From: Sutterella sp. UBA4713
GTDB lineage: Bacteria; Pseudomonadota; Gammaproteobacteria; Burkholderiales; Burkholderiaceae_F
DNA length: 27,548 nt
Assembly (NCBI GenBank): GCA_002404465.1
Contig: DHJT01000078.1
Span: 18,519-46,066, forward strand
Direction: 5' to 3'
A model generated the notes under the pieces. That model had not been told where the DNA came from. It was given only the letters and a program-made list of their open reading frames with translations, and did no database searches. Made by a program: the position numbers and the translations under genes. Below, in pieces: positions 7,315 through 14,762 of this stretch; the stretch's first letter is position 1, and every line of letters starts with the position of its first letter.

Positions 7315-8058
7315 CACGGCAGGTGTTTCGTTCTTTTCAGTTGTGTGCAACGGAACGGAACGACTTTGTGTTCGCCACAAGGCGCCTGTCTTACATTTTT
7401 TGTCAATTCGATCGAGAAAGGCTTCGTGTTCGGCGATTTCCTGACTTGTCGCTTGCGCGGCAATAAATGCCTCCGGTTTCGGTATCGGATCGGGCTTGTC
7501 GGACTCGCCGGAAAGTTCCCCTAACAGAGATTCTTGTTTGCGCGTCATGGCCAAGTAGACCTCGGCCAAAAGATGCGCATCCAGGAGTGCTCCGTGTAAC
7601 GTACGAGACGAGTTGTCAATTTCGTAACGGGAACACAAAATATCGAGGTTGTTTCTGAGCCCCGGGAAAATCGTCCGAGCAATGGCCAGCGTATCGGTAA
7701 TTTTCGAACAGTAGTTCTCGAGCTTTCCTTTGCCGACACGATTTAACTCGGCGTTTAAAAAACCAACGTCAAATTCGGCGTTGTGAATAATCAGCTCGGC
7801 GCCCTTGATAAAGTCCAGAAACGAATCGGCTACGTCGGCAAAAACGGGTTTGTCTTCCAGAAATTTCCGCGTAAGGCCGTGAATTCTGACGACCTCTTCG
7901 GGAACGTCGCGCTCCGGATTGAGATAAAGGTGGAAATAATATTTCGGGTTATCGGAAAGAGATCGACCGACAAGTTCTACGCAGCCGATTTCCACAACAC
8001 GATCGCCGCCCGCGGCGTCTCTGCCGGTTGTTTCCGTATCTAAACTGATTTGTCGCAT
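7303..8058 (-). CDS. dnaQ: DNA polymerase III epsilon subunit (proofreading exonuclease)
   Basis: The 3'-5' proofreading exonuclease of the replicative polymerase. All DEDDh catalytic positions are visible: Asp7 and Glu9 in SLDTETTG (ExoI), Asp97 in HNAEFDVGF (ExoII), and His155 with Asp160 in LHGALLDAHLLAEVY (ExoIII). The remaining C-terminal stretch (about 171-251) is polar and low in conservation, and in characterised epsilon subunits this region tethers to the alpha subunit. Length (251) is typical. The start overlaps the 3' end of rnhA by 19 bases, so the two genes run in one direction here, unlike the divergent arrangement in Escherichia coli. Confidence 0.94.
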   Translation of the reverse strand: MRQISLDTETTGRDAAGGDRVVEIGCVELVGRSLSDNPKYYFHLYLNPERDVPEEVVRIHGLTRKFLEDKPVFADVADSFLDFIKGAELIIHNAEFDVGFLNAELNRVGKGKLENYCSKITDTLAIARTIFPGLRNNLDILCSRYEIDNSSRTLHGALLDAHLLAEVYLAMTRKQESLLGELSGESDKPDPIPKPEAFIAAQATSQEIAEHEAFLDRIDKKCKTGALWRTQSRSVPLHTTEKNETPAVKPV

Positions 8059-8507
8059 GCTTTATTTTCCAAATAAGGGGCAACGCCTTTGTTGGCCAGT
8101 TCATCGGCTTTCTCATTGCCCGGATCGCCGTTATGACCCTTGACCCAGACCCACGTAATGGAAAAACGGCCGATTAAAGCATCGAGTTCTCGCCACAGAT
8201 CGGCGTTTTTCACAGGCTCTCGTTTGGCAGTTTTCCAGCCCTTGGCTTTCCATGCATGAATCCATTGGGTGATTCCGTCTTTAACGTAGGAGCTGTCAAC
8301 GTGAAAGACAATCGGGCAGGGGCGCTTAATGGCCTCTAAAGCGCGTATCGCAGCTGTGAGTTCCATACGGTTGTTAGTCGTTTGTGCTTGGCCTCCGCAA
8401 AGTTCCAGCGTACGTTCTCCGTACTTCATGTATACACCCCAGCCGCCGGGTCCCGGGTTGAATTTGCAGGCGCCGTCTGTCCAAATATGCAAAGTGGCTT
8501 CGGTCAT
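8040..8507 (-). CDS. rnhA: ribonuclease HI
   Basis: Cleaves RNA in RNA-DNA hybrids, removing primers and R-loops. The 155-residue form is normal for bacterial RNase HI. The catalytic set is complete: Asp11 in IWTDGACKFNPGPGGWG, Glu49 in NNRMELTAAI, Asp71 in HVDSSYVKDG, His125 in WVKGHNGDPGNEKAD, and Asp135. The frame is open a further 49 codons upstream, but the start at 8507 is chosen because an AAGGAAG ribosome site stands just before it and the protein begins in the usual place. The ATG overlaps the TGA of the upstream methyltransferase gene (ATGA), and the 3' end overlaps dnaQ. Confidence 0.95.
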   Translation of the reverse strand: MTEATLHIWTDGACKFNPGPGGWGVYMKYGERTLELCGGQAQTTNNRMELTAAIRALEAIKRPCPIVFHVDSSYVKDGITQWIHAWKAKGWKTAKREPVKNADLWRELDALIGRFSITWVWVKGHNGDPGNEKADELANKGVAPYLENKACDKSV

Positions 8508-9241
8508 AGCGCTTCCTTGTTGGTGTTGCCGGCTGTCACGGCGTTCGTAAAGGACAGTTTCGGTTTCGTAAATTGAGTTTTCCCGATGAGTGTCATCCCT
8601 GAGACACGCTTTTTTGCCACGAGAATTACAAGGTTTGCAAGAACCGGCCACCACCTGTCGCCGGCAAGTTCCAGAGCCGTTTTCTCAAGGGCACCGGCCT
8701 TGTGGTTGATGCCGTAAACGCCGAATGCGCCGCCTTGAACGGTAAGCCCTGCTCGGGTCAGTTGCTCTTTGGCGCAGGTGACCGTGCACGGATAGATATC
8801 ATCCGGAAAAATCGTCGGTCCGAGCGAAAACTTTTGACGTAAGCTCCAAACGCCGTTACGGTTAAAAAAGGTGACGATAACAAGGCCTTCCGGAGTTAAA
8901 AGCCGAGTGATTTCCGACAAGACCGCCGCATTATCCGAGTGCCTGTCTAATCCGTGCGGCCAAAGCACGAGGTCGACCGATTCCGTTTGCAGCGGCACGG
9001 CCGTTTCTTCACATAAAAGGAGAGAACACTCGGCATTGCGGTGCATCGGATTCCTATCGCAGGCCAGAATCTTTAATGCGGCTTTCGTTTTGGAAAGTGC
9101 AGAAACAGCCGGGACGCCGAGTTGTAAAGCACATGGAACCGACAACGTTGCAAAACGCGCAAAGGCATCGACTTGCCAGGCGCAGTCGGTTTTCCCGGCC
9201 GGAGTCTCGAAATAGTCAAGTCGGGTCGGTCTTTGGTCCAT
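8504..9241 (-). CDS. SAM-dependent methyltransferase-like protein
   Basis: A 245-residue protein resembling the class I methyltransferase-fold family commonly found just upstream of rnhA in Betaproteobacteria. Visible features are LQLGVPAV (about residues 40-47) in the position of the SAM loop, an ILACDRNP strand-2 acidic motif, LPLQTESVDLVLWPHGLD in a degenerate form of motif II (here VPLQTESVDLVLWPHGLD), and LLTPEGLVIVTFFNRNGVWSLR, the usual post-core stretch. The canonical GxGxG of the SAM loop is absent, as in other members of this group, so activity is not certain. Substrate is unknown. Its stop overlaps the rnhA start by 4 bases, and ffh ends 12 bases upstream, so ffh, this gene, rnhA and dnaQ may form one transcript. 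Confidence 0.75.
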   Translation of the reverse strand: MDQRPTRLDYFETPAGKTDCAWQVDAFARFATLSVPCALQLGVPAVSALSKTKAALKILACDRNPMHRNAECSLLLCEETAVPLQTESVDLVLWPHGLDRHSDNAAVLSEITRLLTPEGLVIVTFFNRNGVWSLRQKFSLGPTIFPDDIYPCTVTCAKEQLTRAGLTVQGGAFGVYGINHKAGALEKTALELAGDRWWPVLANLVILVAKKRVSGMTLIGKTQFTKPKLSFTNAVTAGNTNKEAL

Positions 9242-9253
9242 CGTCCGATGTCC

Positions 9254-9343
9254 TTATCGCGGAAAGCCGCCCATTCCGGGAGGTAGCCCGCCGCCCATTC
9301 CCGGAAAGCCACTGCCCATGCCCGGAAAACCGCCTCCAAGCGA
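9254..9343 (-). repeat. imperfect repeats encoding the Gly/Pro/Met tail of Ffh
   Basis: The last 30 or so codons of ffh repeat the theme GGxFPGMG (GGGFPGMG, GSGFPGMG, GGGLPPGMG, GGFPR). At DNA level the unit CCCATTCCCGGAAAGCC or close variants recurs at roughly 24-base spacing between 9259 and 9335. Such low-complexity tails vary freely between Ffh proteins. Confidence 0.6.
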
Positions 9344-10678
9344 GCGCATCAGACGTCCGAGGCCGCCTTTTTTCATCTTCTTCATGACGTCTCGCGTCTG
9401 TTCGAACTGTTTGAGAACGCGATTGACTTCCTGGACGGAAACGCCGGCTCCGGCAGCAATACGGCGTTTGCGACTGGCCTTAATGATGTCCGGATTGCGC
9501 CTTTCAAACGGGGTCATGGAATTGAGAATGCCCTCGGTGTGGCGAAGCGAACGTGATGCGGCCTCGTCGTTGACACGGGATGCGGCTTCCTGAAACTGGG
9601 CCGGAAGTTTTTCCACGAGACTTGAAAAGTTGCCCATATTTTTAACCTGGGAAATTTGGGTGCGGAAATCTTCTAAGTCAAAGCGGCTGCCTGACTTCAT
9701 TTTTTCTGCGAGCTTTTTGGCCTCGTTGAGGTTGACGTTTTTCGTCACATCTTTGACAAGGGAGACAATGTCGCCCATGCCGAGGATGCGACCTGCCATT
9801 TGCTCGGGGTTGAAAGGTTCGAATCCGTCGAGTTTTTCCCCTGTGCCGACAAATTTGATTGGTTTGCCGGTGACCATGCGTACCGAAAGTGCCGCACCGC
9901 CGCGACTGTCACCATCTGTTTTTGTCAGAATAACGCCTGTTAAAGACAGCCTCTCGTTAAAGGCTCGTGCCGTGTTGACGGCGTCCTGCCCGAGCATGGA
10001 GTCGACGACAAAAAGGTTTTCCGCCGGGTGTAAGAAATCGGCTAAACGCGAAACTTCCTGCATCATGGCTTCATCGATTGCCAGGCGTCCTGCCGTATCG
10101 ACAATCAGGACTTCATAAAAATGCCGACGCGCGTAGTCAAGTGCGTCCTGAGCAATTGCCAGGGGATCTTGACCGACCTGACTCGGGAAAAAATCTGCTC
10201 CGGCTTGAGCGCTGACGGCCTTTAACTGCTCGATGGCAGCCGGTCGGTACACGTCGGTCGATACCGTCAGGACTTTTTTGCCCAGTGTTTCTTTCAGGTA
10301 CTTGGCGAGTTTCCCGGCTGTTGTCGTTTTGCCGGCACCCTGAAGGCCGGCTAGGAGCAGGACTGCCGGCGGCTGAACATTTAAATGAATACTTAATTCA
10401 TCGCGCGAAAGATCGCCTCCGATGACCGATGTCAGCTCTTTTTCGACGACGCCGACAAGAGCTTGTCCGGGGTTAAGCGTCCCGATGACCTCCTGCCCGA
10501 GCGCCCGGGCTTTGATACGGCTTGTCAACTCTCGCACGACCGGTAAGGCGACGTCGGCCTCCAGGAGCGCCAAGCGCACTTCGCGGAGCATGTCCCGTGT
10601 GTTTTCTTCGGTTAGCCGAGCCTGTCCGCGCATAGTTTTGACAATGCGGGCTAATTTTGTTGTTAAAGTATCAAACAT
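9254..10678 (-). CDS. ffh: signal recognition particle protein Ffh
   Basis: The GTPase that binds signal sequences of nascent membrane proteins and, with 4.5S RNA and FtsY, delivers ribosomes to the membrane. The 474 residues comprise an N domain (about 1-90, with ALLEADVALPVV), a G domain with GLQGAGKTTTAGKLA (111-125), DTAGRL (194-199) and TKTDGD (252-257), and a methionine-rich M domain from about 305. The protein ends in a Gly/Pro/Met/Phe tail built from imperfect FPGMG repeats. The start at 10678 gives the standard MFDTLTTKL beginning, although its ribosome site is weak. The frame is open another 34 codons upstream to an ATG at 10780, and that extra peptide does not look like Ffh. Confidence 0.95.
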   Translation of the reverse strand: MFDTLTTKLARIVKTMRGQARLTEENTRDMLREVRLALLEADVALPVVRELTSRIKARALGQEVIGTLNPGQALVGVVEKELTSVIGGDLSRDELSIHLNVQPPAVLLLAGLQGAGKTTTAGKLAKYLKETLGKKVLTVSTDVYRPAAIEQLKAVSAQAGADFFPSQVGQDPLAIAQDALDYARRHFYEVLIVDTAGRLAIDEAMMQEVSRLADFLHPAENLFVVDSMLGQDAVNTARAFNERLSLTGVILTKTDGDSRGGAALSVRMVTGKPIKFVGTGEKLDGFEPFNPEQMAGRILGMGDIVSLVKDVTKNVNLNEAKKLAEKMKSGSRFDLEDFRTQISQVKNMGNFSSLVEKLPAQFQEAASRVNDEAASRSLRHTEGILNSMTPFERRNPDIIKASRKRRIAAGAGVSVQEVNRVLKQFEQTRDVMKKMKKGGLGRLMRSLGGGFPGMGSGFPGMGGGLPPGMGGFPR

Positions 10679-10843
10679 GGTCTTTGTGGCAGTAAAAGCA
10701 TTGCATAGGCCGTTTAGTCGAAGTTCCGAGAGTTTGTCTACAATCGTATCGGCTCGGGCCTGTTCGAAGTCGGGGTTCATTGTACGGCAAGAATGTCTGT
10801 TGCGACTTGCCGGACCGACCGATTGAGCATGAGGATTATTCAG

Positions 10844-11656
10844 ATGCAGGGACTGTTTTCTTTATCGTGGGCGGCGGCGTTTTTGTACGCGGTTTTCGCA
10901 TGGCGAATTCTCGATGTGTTACGCACTCCTGTGGCTACAGTTCCGCGAGGGGTGCTTTACGGAGCGTTTTTGGCACTTGTTTTGCATGCCCTTGCCGTGT
11001 ACGGTGCTGTTTTTTCCGATTCTCAGGTGCATTTCGGATTTGCGCTAGCTCTTTCCTGTGCTCTTTTGGCGGCTTGTTTTGTGATTTTGGTCGAAAGTGC
11101 CGTTCGGCGCGTCACGGTTCTGACGGGTTTTGTGCTTCTTTTGGCTTGTCCGGCGGTTCTTGTTCCGGAATTTTTCGAGGCCCCGGTTATGCTTGTCGCC
11201 CCGAGTTTTGCTTTCAAAGCGCACATCGGATTTGCTCTTGGGGCTTACGGCTTTATTGTCGATGCGGCCGTTCAGGCCGTGTTGCTTTCTGTTTTTTCTC
11301 GCCAAATGAAGCATCCTGACCGATCTGTTAATGCCGGGTGGCTCTCGAATATGCCTGACTTGATGGCCATGGAGCGCATCTTATTTCGAATTGTTGCCTG
11401 TGCTTTTACTTGTTTAAGCGGTGTGCTCATTTTCGGGGCACTGACTACGCGTGAAGTTTGGCATGTGGCAATCGGATTTGATCATAAGACGGTTTTAACG
11501 TGGTTATCCTGGCTTGTTTTTGCCGTTCTTCTGGCCGGACGCCGATTCTTGCATTGGCGCGGACGTGTTGCGCTCTGCTGGTTTTGGGTCGGAACGGCAA
11601 TACTGGCCGTCGCTTACTTGGTGTATCGGTTTGTCATTGAAGTTGTTTTCTCATAA
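10844..11656 (+). CDS. CcsA/YpjD-like inner-membrane protein of the cytochrome c assembly family
   Basis: A strongly hydrophobic protein with about eight membrane segments and the cytochrome c assembly (CcsA) family layout. The C-terminal end carries the diagnostic FDHKTVLTWLSWLVFAVLLAGRRFLHWRG stretch, where the His before KTVLTW is conserved, and an IGFALGAYGFIVDAA helix lies in the middle. Related Escherichia coli YpjD has no firmly known role; CcsA relatives handle heme. The start at 10844 is preferred because GAGGA stands 8 bases before it; ATG codons at 10829 and 10793 in the same frame lack good ribosome sites. It heads a rightward run with the PP0621-like gene, ampD and yggT, an order known beside ffh in Burkholderiales. 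Confidence 0.82.
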   Translation: MQGLFSLSWAAAFLYAVFAWRILDVLRTPVATVPRGVLYGAFLALVLHALAVYGAVFSDSQVHFGFALALSCALLAACFVILVESAVRRVTVLTGFVLLLACPAVLVPEFFEAPVMLVAPSFAFKAHIGFALGAYGFIVDAAVQAVLLSVFSRQMKHPDRSVNAGWLSNMPDLMAMERILFRIVACAFTCLSGVLIFGALTTREVWHVAIGFDHKTVLTWLSWLVFAVLLAGRRFLHWRGRVALCWFWVGTAILAVAYLVYRFVIEVVFS

Positions 11657-11665
11657 GGTCTGACG

Positions 11666-11905
11666 ATGGGGCGAATTCTTTTTTTTGTCGGTCTGATCAT
11701 TATTCTTTATGCCTTGATTCGGACGGCACTGAGTGCACGAAAACCGACGAAGAAAAAGCGCTCTAAGATTCCGTTTGTCGTGCACATGTGTCAATGCCCC
11801 GTGTGCGGAACGCACTTTCCGGAAGATGAGGCCGTGCTAGGAGACGGTGTGAAGTACTGCTCAGAAGCGTGTCGAGCGAAGGCTCGGGGGAAGCATGCCT
11901 CATAA
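11666..11905 (+). CDS. PP0621-like small membrane protein with cysteine motif
   Basis: A 79-residue protein with one N-terminal membrane helix (about residues 3-20), a strongly basic linker (KPTKKKRSK), and a C-terminal zinc-ribbon-like knuckle. The knuckle has Cys42, Cys44, Cys47, then Cys65 and Cys69 in the pattern CQCPVCG - YCSEACRAKAR. This matches the small PP0621-type family found between ccsA-like genes and ampD in Betaproteobacteria. The function of the family is unknown. The gene begins 9 bases after the preceding stop and overlaps the ampD start by 11 bases. Confidence 0.75.
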   Translation: MGRILFFVGLIIILYALIRTALSARKPTKKKRSKIPFVVHMCQCPVCGTHFPEDEAVLGDGVKYCSEACRAKARGKHAS

Positions 11906-12521
11906 GAAGTTCTTTTTTCTTCGCAAGGACGGTTGGTGCGATGGCGTTGAGCATCTGCCTTCGCCCCACTTTAACGAAAGGCCTGCCGGAGTAGAACCGT
12001 CGCTTGTCATACTCCATTGCATCAGCTTGCCGCCCGGATGTTTTGCTACGGGTGATGTCGCCCGACTTTTTCTCGGGAAGCTGGATGTGACAAAAGATTC
12101 GCGTTTGGCTGATTTAGCCGGCCTTCGTGTTTCATCGCATTTTTTTGTCACACGCGACGGACGTGTTTCTCAATTTGTCTCCTGCCAAGACAGGGCTTGG
12201 CATGCCGGCGTAAGTTCCTTTATGGGACATGATAATTGCAATGACTATTCAATCGGCATTGAGCTTGAAGGCACGGACGACACGCCGTTTCAAAAGGAAC
12301 AATATGTGTCGCTATGCCGGCTTTTAGCGGCACTTGCGAATCGGTACAGACTGAAAGCTGTTGTCGCGCACAGCGACGTTGCTCCGGGGCGCAAAACAGA
12401 TCCGGGGCTCTGTTTTGACTGGCAGTATCTGCAAAGGCGAAAATCGGCTTTCGGTAGCCCGGATTTCCCCGGACCGGCGGCTTGTTCGGCCAAAGCACTG
12501 TATGATGCCCGTCTGGCTTGA
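11895..12521 (+). CDS. ampD: 1,6-anhydro-N-acetylmuramyl-L-alanine amidase
   Basis: A cytoplasmic zinc amidase that removes the stem peptide from 1,6-anhydroMurNAc during muropeptide recycling; its loss induces AmpC-type beta-lactamase where AmpR is present. The three zinc ligands are visible: His41 in LHCISLPPG, His159 in VAHSDVAPGRKTDPG, and Asp169 in the same motif. The general-base Glu123 is in SIGIELEG. The family N-terminal signature appears as WCDGVEHLPSPHFNERP. One oddity is that the residue after His41 is Cys, where Asn is usual (HNISLPPG). The start overlaps the upstream gene by 11 bases. The 208-residue length is slightly above the usual 180-190. Confidence 0.94.
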   Translation: MPHKKFFFLRKDGWCDGVEHLPSPHFNERPAGVEPSLVILHCISLPPGCFATGDVARLFLGKLDVTKDSRLADLAGLRVSSHFFVTRDGRVSQFVSCQDRAWHAGVSSFMGHDNCNDYSIGIELEGTDDTPFQKEQYVSLCRLLAALANRYRLKAVVAHSDVAPGRKTDPGLCFDWQYLQRRKSAFGSPDFPGPAACSAKALYDARLA

Positions 12522-12560
12522 CGCTTGGCTTAAACGAAAGATTTACAAAAGGGTTTGACG

Positions 12561-13112
12561 ATGAATTTCGTTTTTTGGTTGGTTAATCTTGTTGCGTCTA
12601 TTTTGGGATGCGTCCTTCTCTTAAGGGCCTATCTTTGGTCGCTGGCAATCAGCCCTCGAGACCCGACGGTGCGTTTTGCGTGGAAATTAACAGACTGGCT
12701 TGTCAATCCGATTTCATACGTTATTCGGCCGCGAGGTAATTGGGAGTGGGCCAGTCTTGTCAGTGCCTTGCTTGTCGCCGTGGTCGCAACGCTACTATCT
12801 CGGGAAGCGACCGGATTTCCGGCTACGGGTCTTGCGTTTGCGATTGCTCCGATTGCGTTGGTGTTGCGCTGGGCTACGGATTTGATGACGTGGGGATTGA
12901 TTTTTTACTGCGTGATGAGTTTTCTTGCCAATCCGTTTTCTCCGTACTATGCCCTGCTTTCGACACTGATGGAGCCGTTCTTGCGGCCTTTTCGTCGGTT
13001 TATCCCGAGCATCGGGCGGATTGACTTAACGCCGATTGTGCTTTTTATTGTGCTGTCAGCTCTGCAGGGATTCTTGATTGTCCCGGCCAGCACAGGCTTG
13101 TTGCTGCTCTGA
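12561..13112 (+). CDS. YggT-family integral membrane protein
   Basis: A 183-residue inner-membrane protein with two copies of the YggT unit, each made of two membrane helices flanking a P-x-R/K loop. The first unit has VNPISYVIRPRG (about residues 49-60). The second ends with the conserved MSFLANPFSPYYALLSTLMEPFLRPFRRFIPSIGRIDLTPIVLFIVLSALQ, of which NPFSPYY, EPFLRPFRRFIP and IDLTPIV are diagnostic. The molecular function is unknown; roles in osmotic tolerance or K+ handling have been suggested for relatives. The ATG at 12561 is preferred over a TTG two codons upstream because AAAGGG stands 7 bases before it. It is the last gene of the run, and its stop lies inside a strong hairpin. Confidence 0.85.
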   Translation: MNFVFWLVNLVASILGCVLLLRAYLWSLAISPRDPTVRFAWKLTDWLVNPISYVIRPRGNWEWASLVSALLVAVVATLLSREATGFPATGLAFAIAPIALVLRWATDLMTWGLIFYCVMSFLANPFSPYYALLSTLMEPFLRPFRRFIPSIGRIDLTPIVLFIVLSALQGFLIVPASTGLLLL

Positions 13113-13150
13113 CAGGCGGCCGGAAGGAAATTCCGACCGGCCGCCTGTCA
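13110..13150. terminator. strong hairpin between convergent yggT and ychF
   Basis: A perfect 14-bp inverted repeat, TGACAGGCGGCCGG (13110-13123) and CCGGCCGCCTGTCA (13137-13150), with a 13-base loop that itself contains GGAA-A-TTCC. The upstream arm includes the yggT stop codon. No T-run follows on either strand, so it is not a textbook intrinsic terminator. It may be a bidirectional transcription barrier or an mRNA 3'-end stabiliser. Confidence 0.6.
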
Positions 13151-13164
13151 GAAAGATGAAAAAC

Positions 13165-14259
13165 TCAGACGTTAAACAGAAAATTCATCACATCGCCGTC
13201 GGCAACGATGTAGTCTTTGCCTTCTGCGCGCATTTTTCCTGCTTCCTGTGCCCCCTTTTCTCCGCCGAGGGCCACGTAGTCATCGTAGGAAATCGTTTGG
13301 GCACGAATGAAACCGCGCTCAAAATCCGAGTGGATGACGCCGGCTGCCTGCGGAGCGGTATCACCCTTGTGGATTGTCCAGGCGCGCACTTCCTTTGGCC
13401 CGGCAGTAAAGAACGTTTGTAATCCGAGTAGGTCGAATCCGGCGCGGATGACGCGGTCCAATCCGGCTTCGGTCATTCCCATATCTTCGAGGAAAACAGC
13501 TTTGTCTTCGGCTGGCATGTCGGCGATTTCTGCTTCCGTCTTGGCGCAAATAGCGACAACGGGAGCGTTTTCTTCGGTAGCGTACTTTCGCACGGAATCT
13601 AAAAGGGGATTGTTCGTGAAACCCTTGTCATTGACATTGGCCACATACATGACGGGTTTGAGTGTCAGCAAAAAAAGAGGACGCAACTGCTCGAGTTCTT
13701 CTTTTGTCAGTTTCGCGGAACGCGCCGGTCGCCCTTCGTTTAAAACGGGCTGAACTTTCTCGAGGGCCAAAACAAGTTTTAACGCTTGTTTGTCACCGCC
13801 TTGACGTGCCTGCTTTTGGTAGCGCAAAAGCGCTTTTTCCACACTCGCCAGATCTGCCAAAGCCAATTCCGTGTTGATCACCTCAATGTCGCTGATCGGA
13901 TCGACTTTTCCGGAAACATGGATGATATTGTCGTCGTTAAAGCACCGCACGATATGGGCAATCGCATCACATTCACGGATGTTTGCTAAAAATTGATTGC
14001 CCAGCCCTTCGCCTTTGCTTGCTCCGGCCACAAGACCGGCAATATCGACAAATTCCACCGCGGCAGGAACGATACGGGCCGGGTGAACGATTTCGGCCAA
14101 TGCCTTTAGACGCTTGTCCGGGACTTCAACAATGCCGACATTGGGCTCAATGGTGCAAAACGGATAATTCTCGGCAGCAATGCCGGCCTTTGTAAGCGCA
14201 TTAAAAATGGTGGATTTACCGACATTGGGTAAGCCTACGATGGCGCATTTCAGTCCCAT
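13165..14259 (-). CDS. ychF: ribosome-binding ATPase/GTPase YchF
   Basis: An Obg-family P-loop protein, the bacterial OLA1 homologue, that binds the ribosome and hydrolyses ATP in characterised members; it acts as a stress-response modulator. The 364-residue length is standard. It has G1 GLPNVGKST (9-17), the YPFCTIEPNVGIV switch I region, DIAGLVAGASKGEGLGNQFL (G3), NVNDKG in place of the usual G4 NKxD, as in the YchF group, and the C-terminal TGS-domain stretch with FFTAGPKEVRAWTIHKG and HSDFERGFIRAQTISYDD. A good AAGGAAA ribosome site precedes the ATG. It is the last gene of the leftward pth cluster, 11 bases after the DUF523 gene. Confidence 0.96.
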   Translation of the reverse strand: MGLKCAIVGLPNVGKSTIFNALTKAGIAAENYPFCTIEPNVGIVEVPDKRLKALAEIVHPARIVPAAVEFVDIAGLVAGASKGEGLGNQFLANIRECDAIAHIVRCFNDDNIIHVSGKVDPISDIEVINTELALADLASVEKALLRYQKQARQGGDKQALKLVLALEKVQPVLNEGRPARSAKLTKEELEQLRPLFLLTLKPVMYVANVNDKGFTNNPLLDSVRKYATEENAPVVAICAKTEAEIADMPAEDKAVFLEDMGMTEAGLDRVIRAGFDLLGLQTFFTAGPKEVRAWTIHKGDTAPQAAGVIHSDFERGFIRAQTISYDDYVALGGEKGAQEAGKMRAEGKDYIVADGDVMNFLFNV

Positions 14260-14270
14260 GATGTGTTTCC

Positions 14271-14762
14271 TTACTCTTTGAGCGCATCAAGCGCTTCTTT
14301 TAAATGGTGTTCGTCATACAGGGCAAGGCCTTCTTTGGCCAGAGCTGCTGCCGCGATACCTTGACCGCTGATGAGTTTTCCGCTGTGCGTTCCGTCGTAA
14401 ACGGTATTCATTCCGCAACTCGGACTCTTGGATTTCAGAACGGCGACTTTAACCCCATGTTTGCGTGCCAGAGCGACGAAATTTTCGGCTCCTTTGATGA
14501 AAAAGGCCGTAACGTCTTTACCGGATTGGGTCAGAACACGTCCGTTTCCGTTTAAAACGTCATCGGCCGTTTTTCCCGGCTCGATTTCGGCGGCTTCGCG
14601 CGGGGTATCAAGGCCGGCAGAACATTCCGGACATAAAACGGCTACCTCGCCGACATTGAGCATGTAGTGAAGGCGTTTGTCGACGATGCTCGGATAGGTC
14701 TTGGCATCGTATCGGCAACACTGCCCGACAAGGCAGGCACTCATGCAAAGCTTAACGGTCAC
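14271..14762 (-). CDS. DUF523-family cysteine-rich protein
   Basis: A 163-residue member of the DUF523 family. It shows the characteristic N-terminal MSACLVGQCCRYDA, the central VLCPECSAGLDTPREAAEI, and the SKSPSCGMNTVYDGTHSGKLISGQGIAAAAL segment. The eight or so cysteines in these conserved motifs suggest metal or iron-sulfur binding, which is inference. Molecular function is not established for the family as far as I know. The start codon is GTG and overlaps the pth TGA (GTGA), indicating translational coupling. The closeness to pth and ychF suggests a translation-linked or housekeeping role. Confidence 0.82.
   Translation of the reverse strand: MTVKLCMSACLVGQCCRYDAKTYPSIVDKRLHYMLNVGEVAVLCPECSAGLDTPREAAEIEPGKTADDVLNGNGRVLTQSGKDVTAFFIKGAENFVALARKHGVKVAVLKSKSPSCGMNTVYDGTHSGKLISGQGIAAAALAKEGLALYDEHHLKEALDALKE

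Noticed and set aside
8508..8654. An N-terminal extension of RNase HI
   Set aside because: The frame is open, but a good ribosome site and the normal family start are at 8507, and the extra 49 residues show no conserved features.
9630..10118. A 162-codon rightward frame antisense to ffh
   Set aside because: It is a shadow of the GTPase domain of Ffh; composition is skewed to Ser, Arg and Thr as expected for antisense frames.
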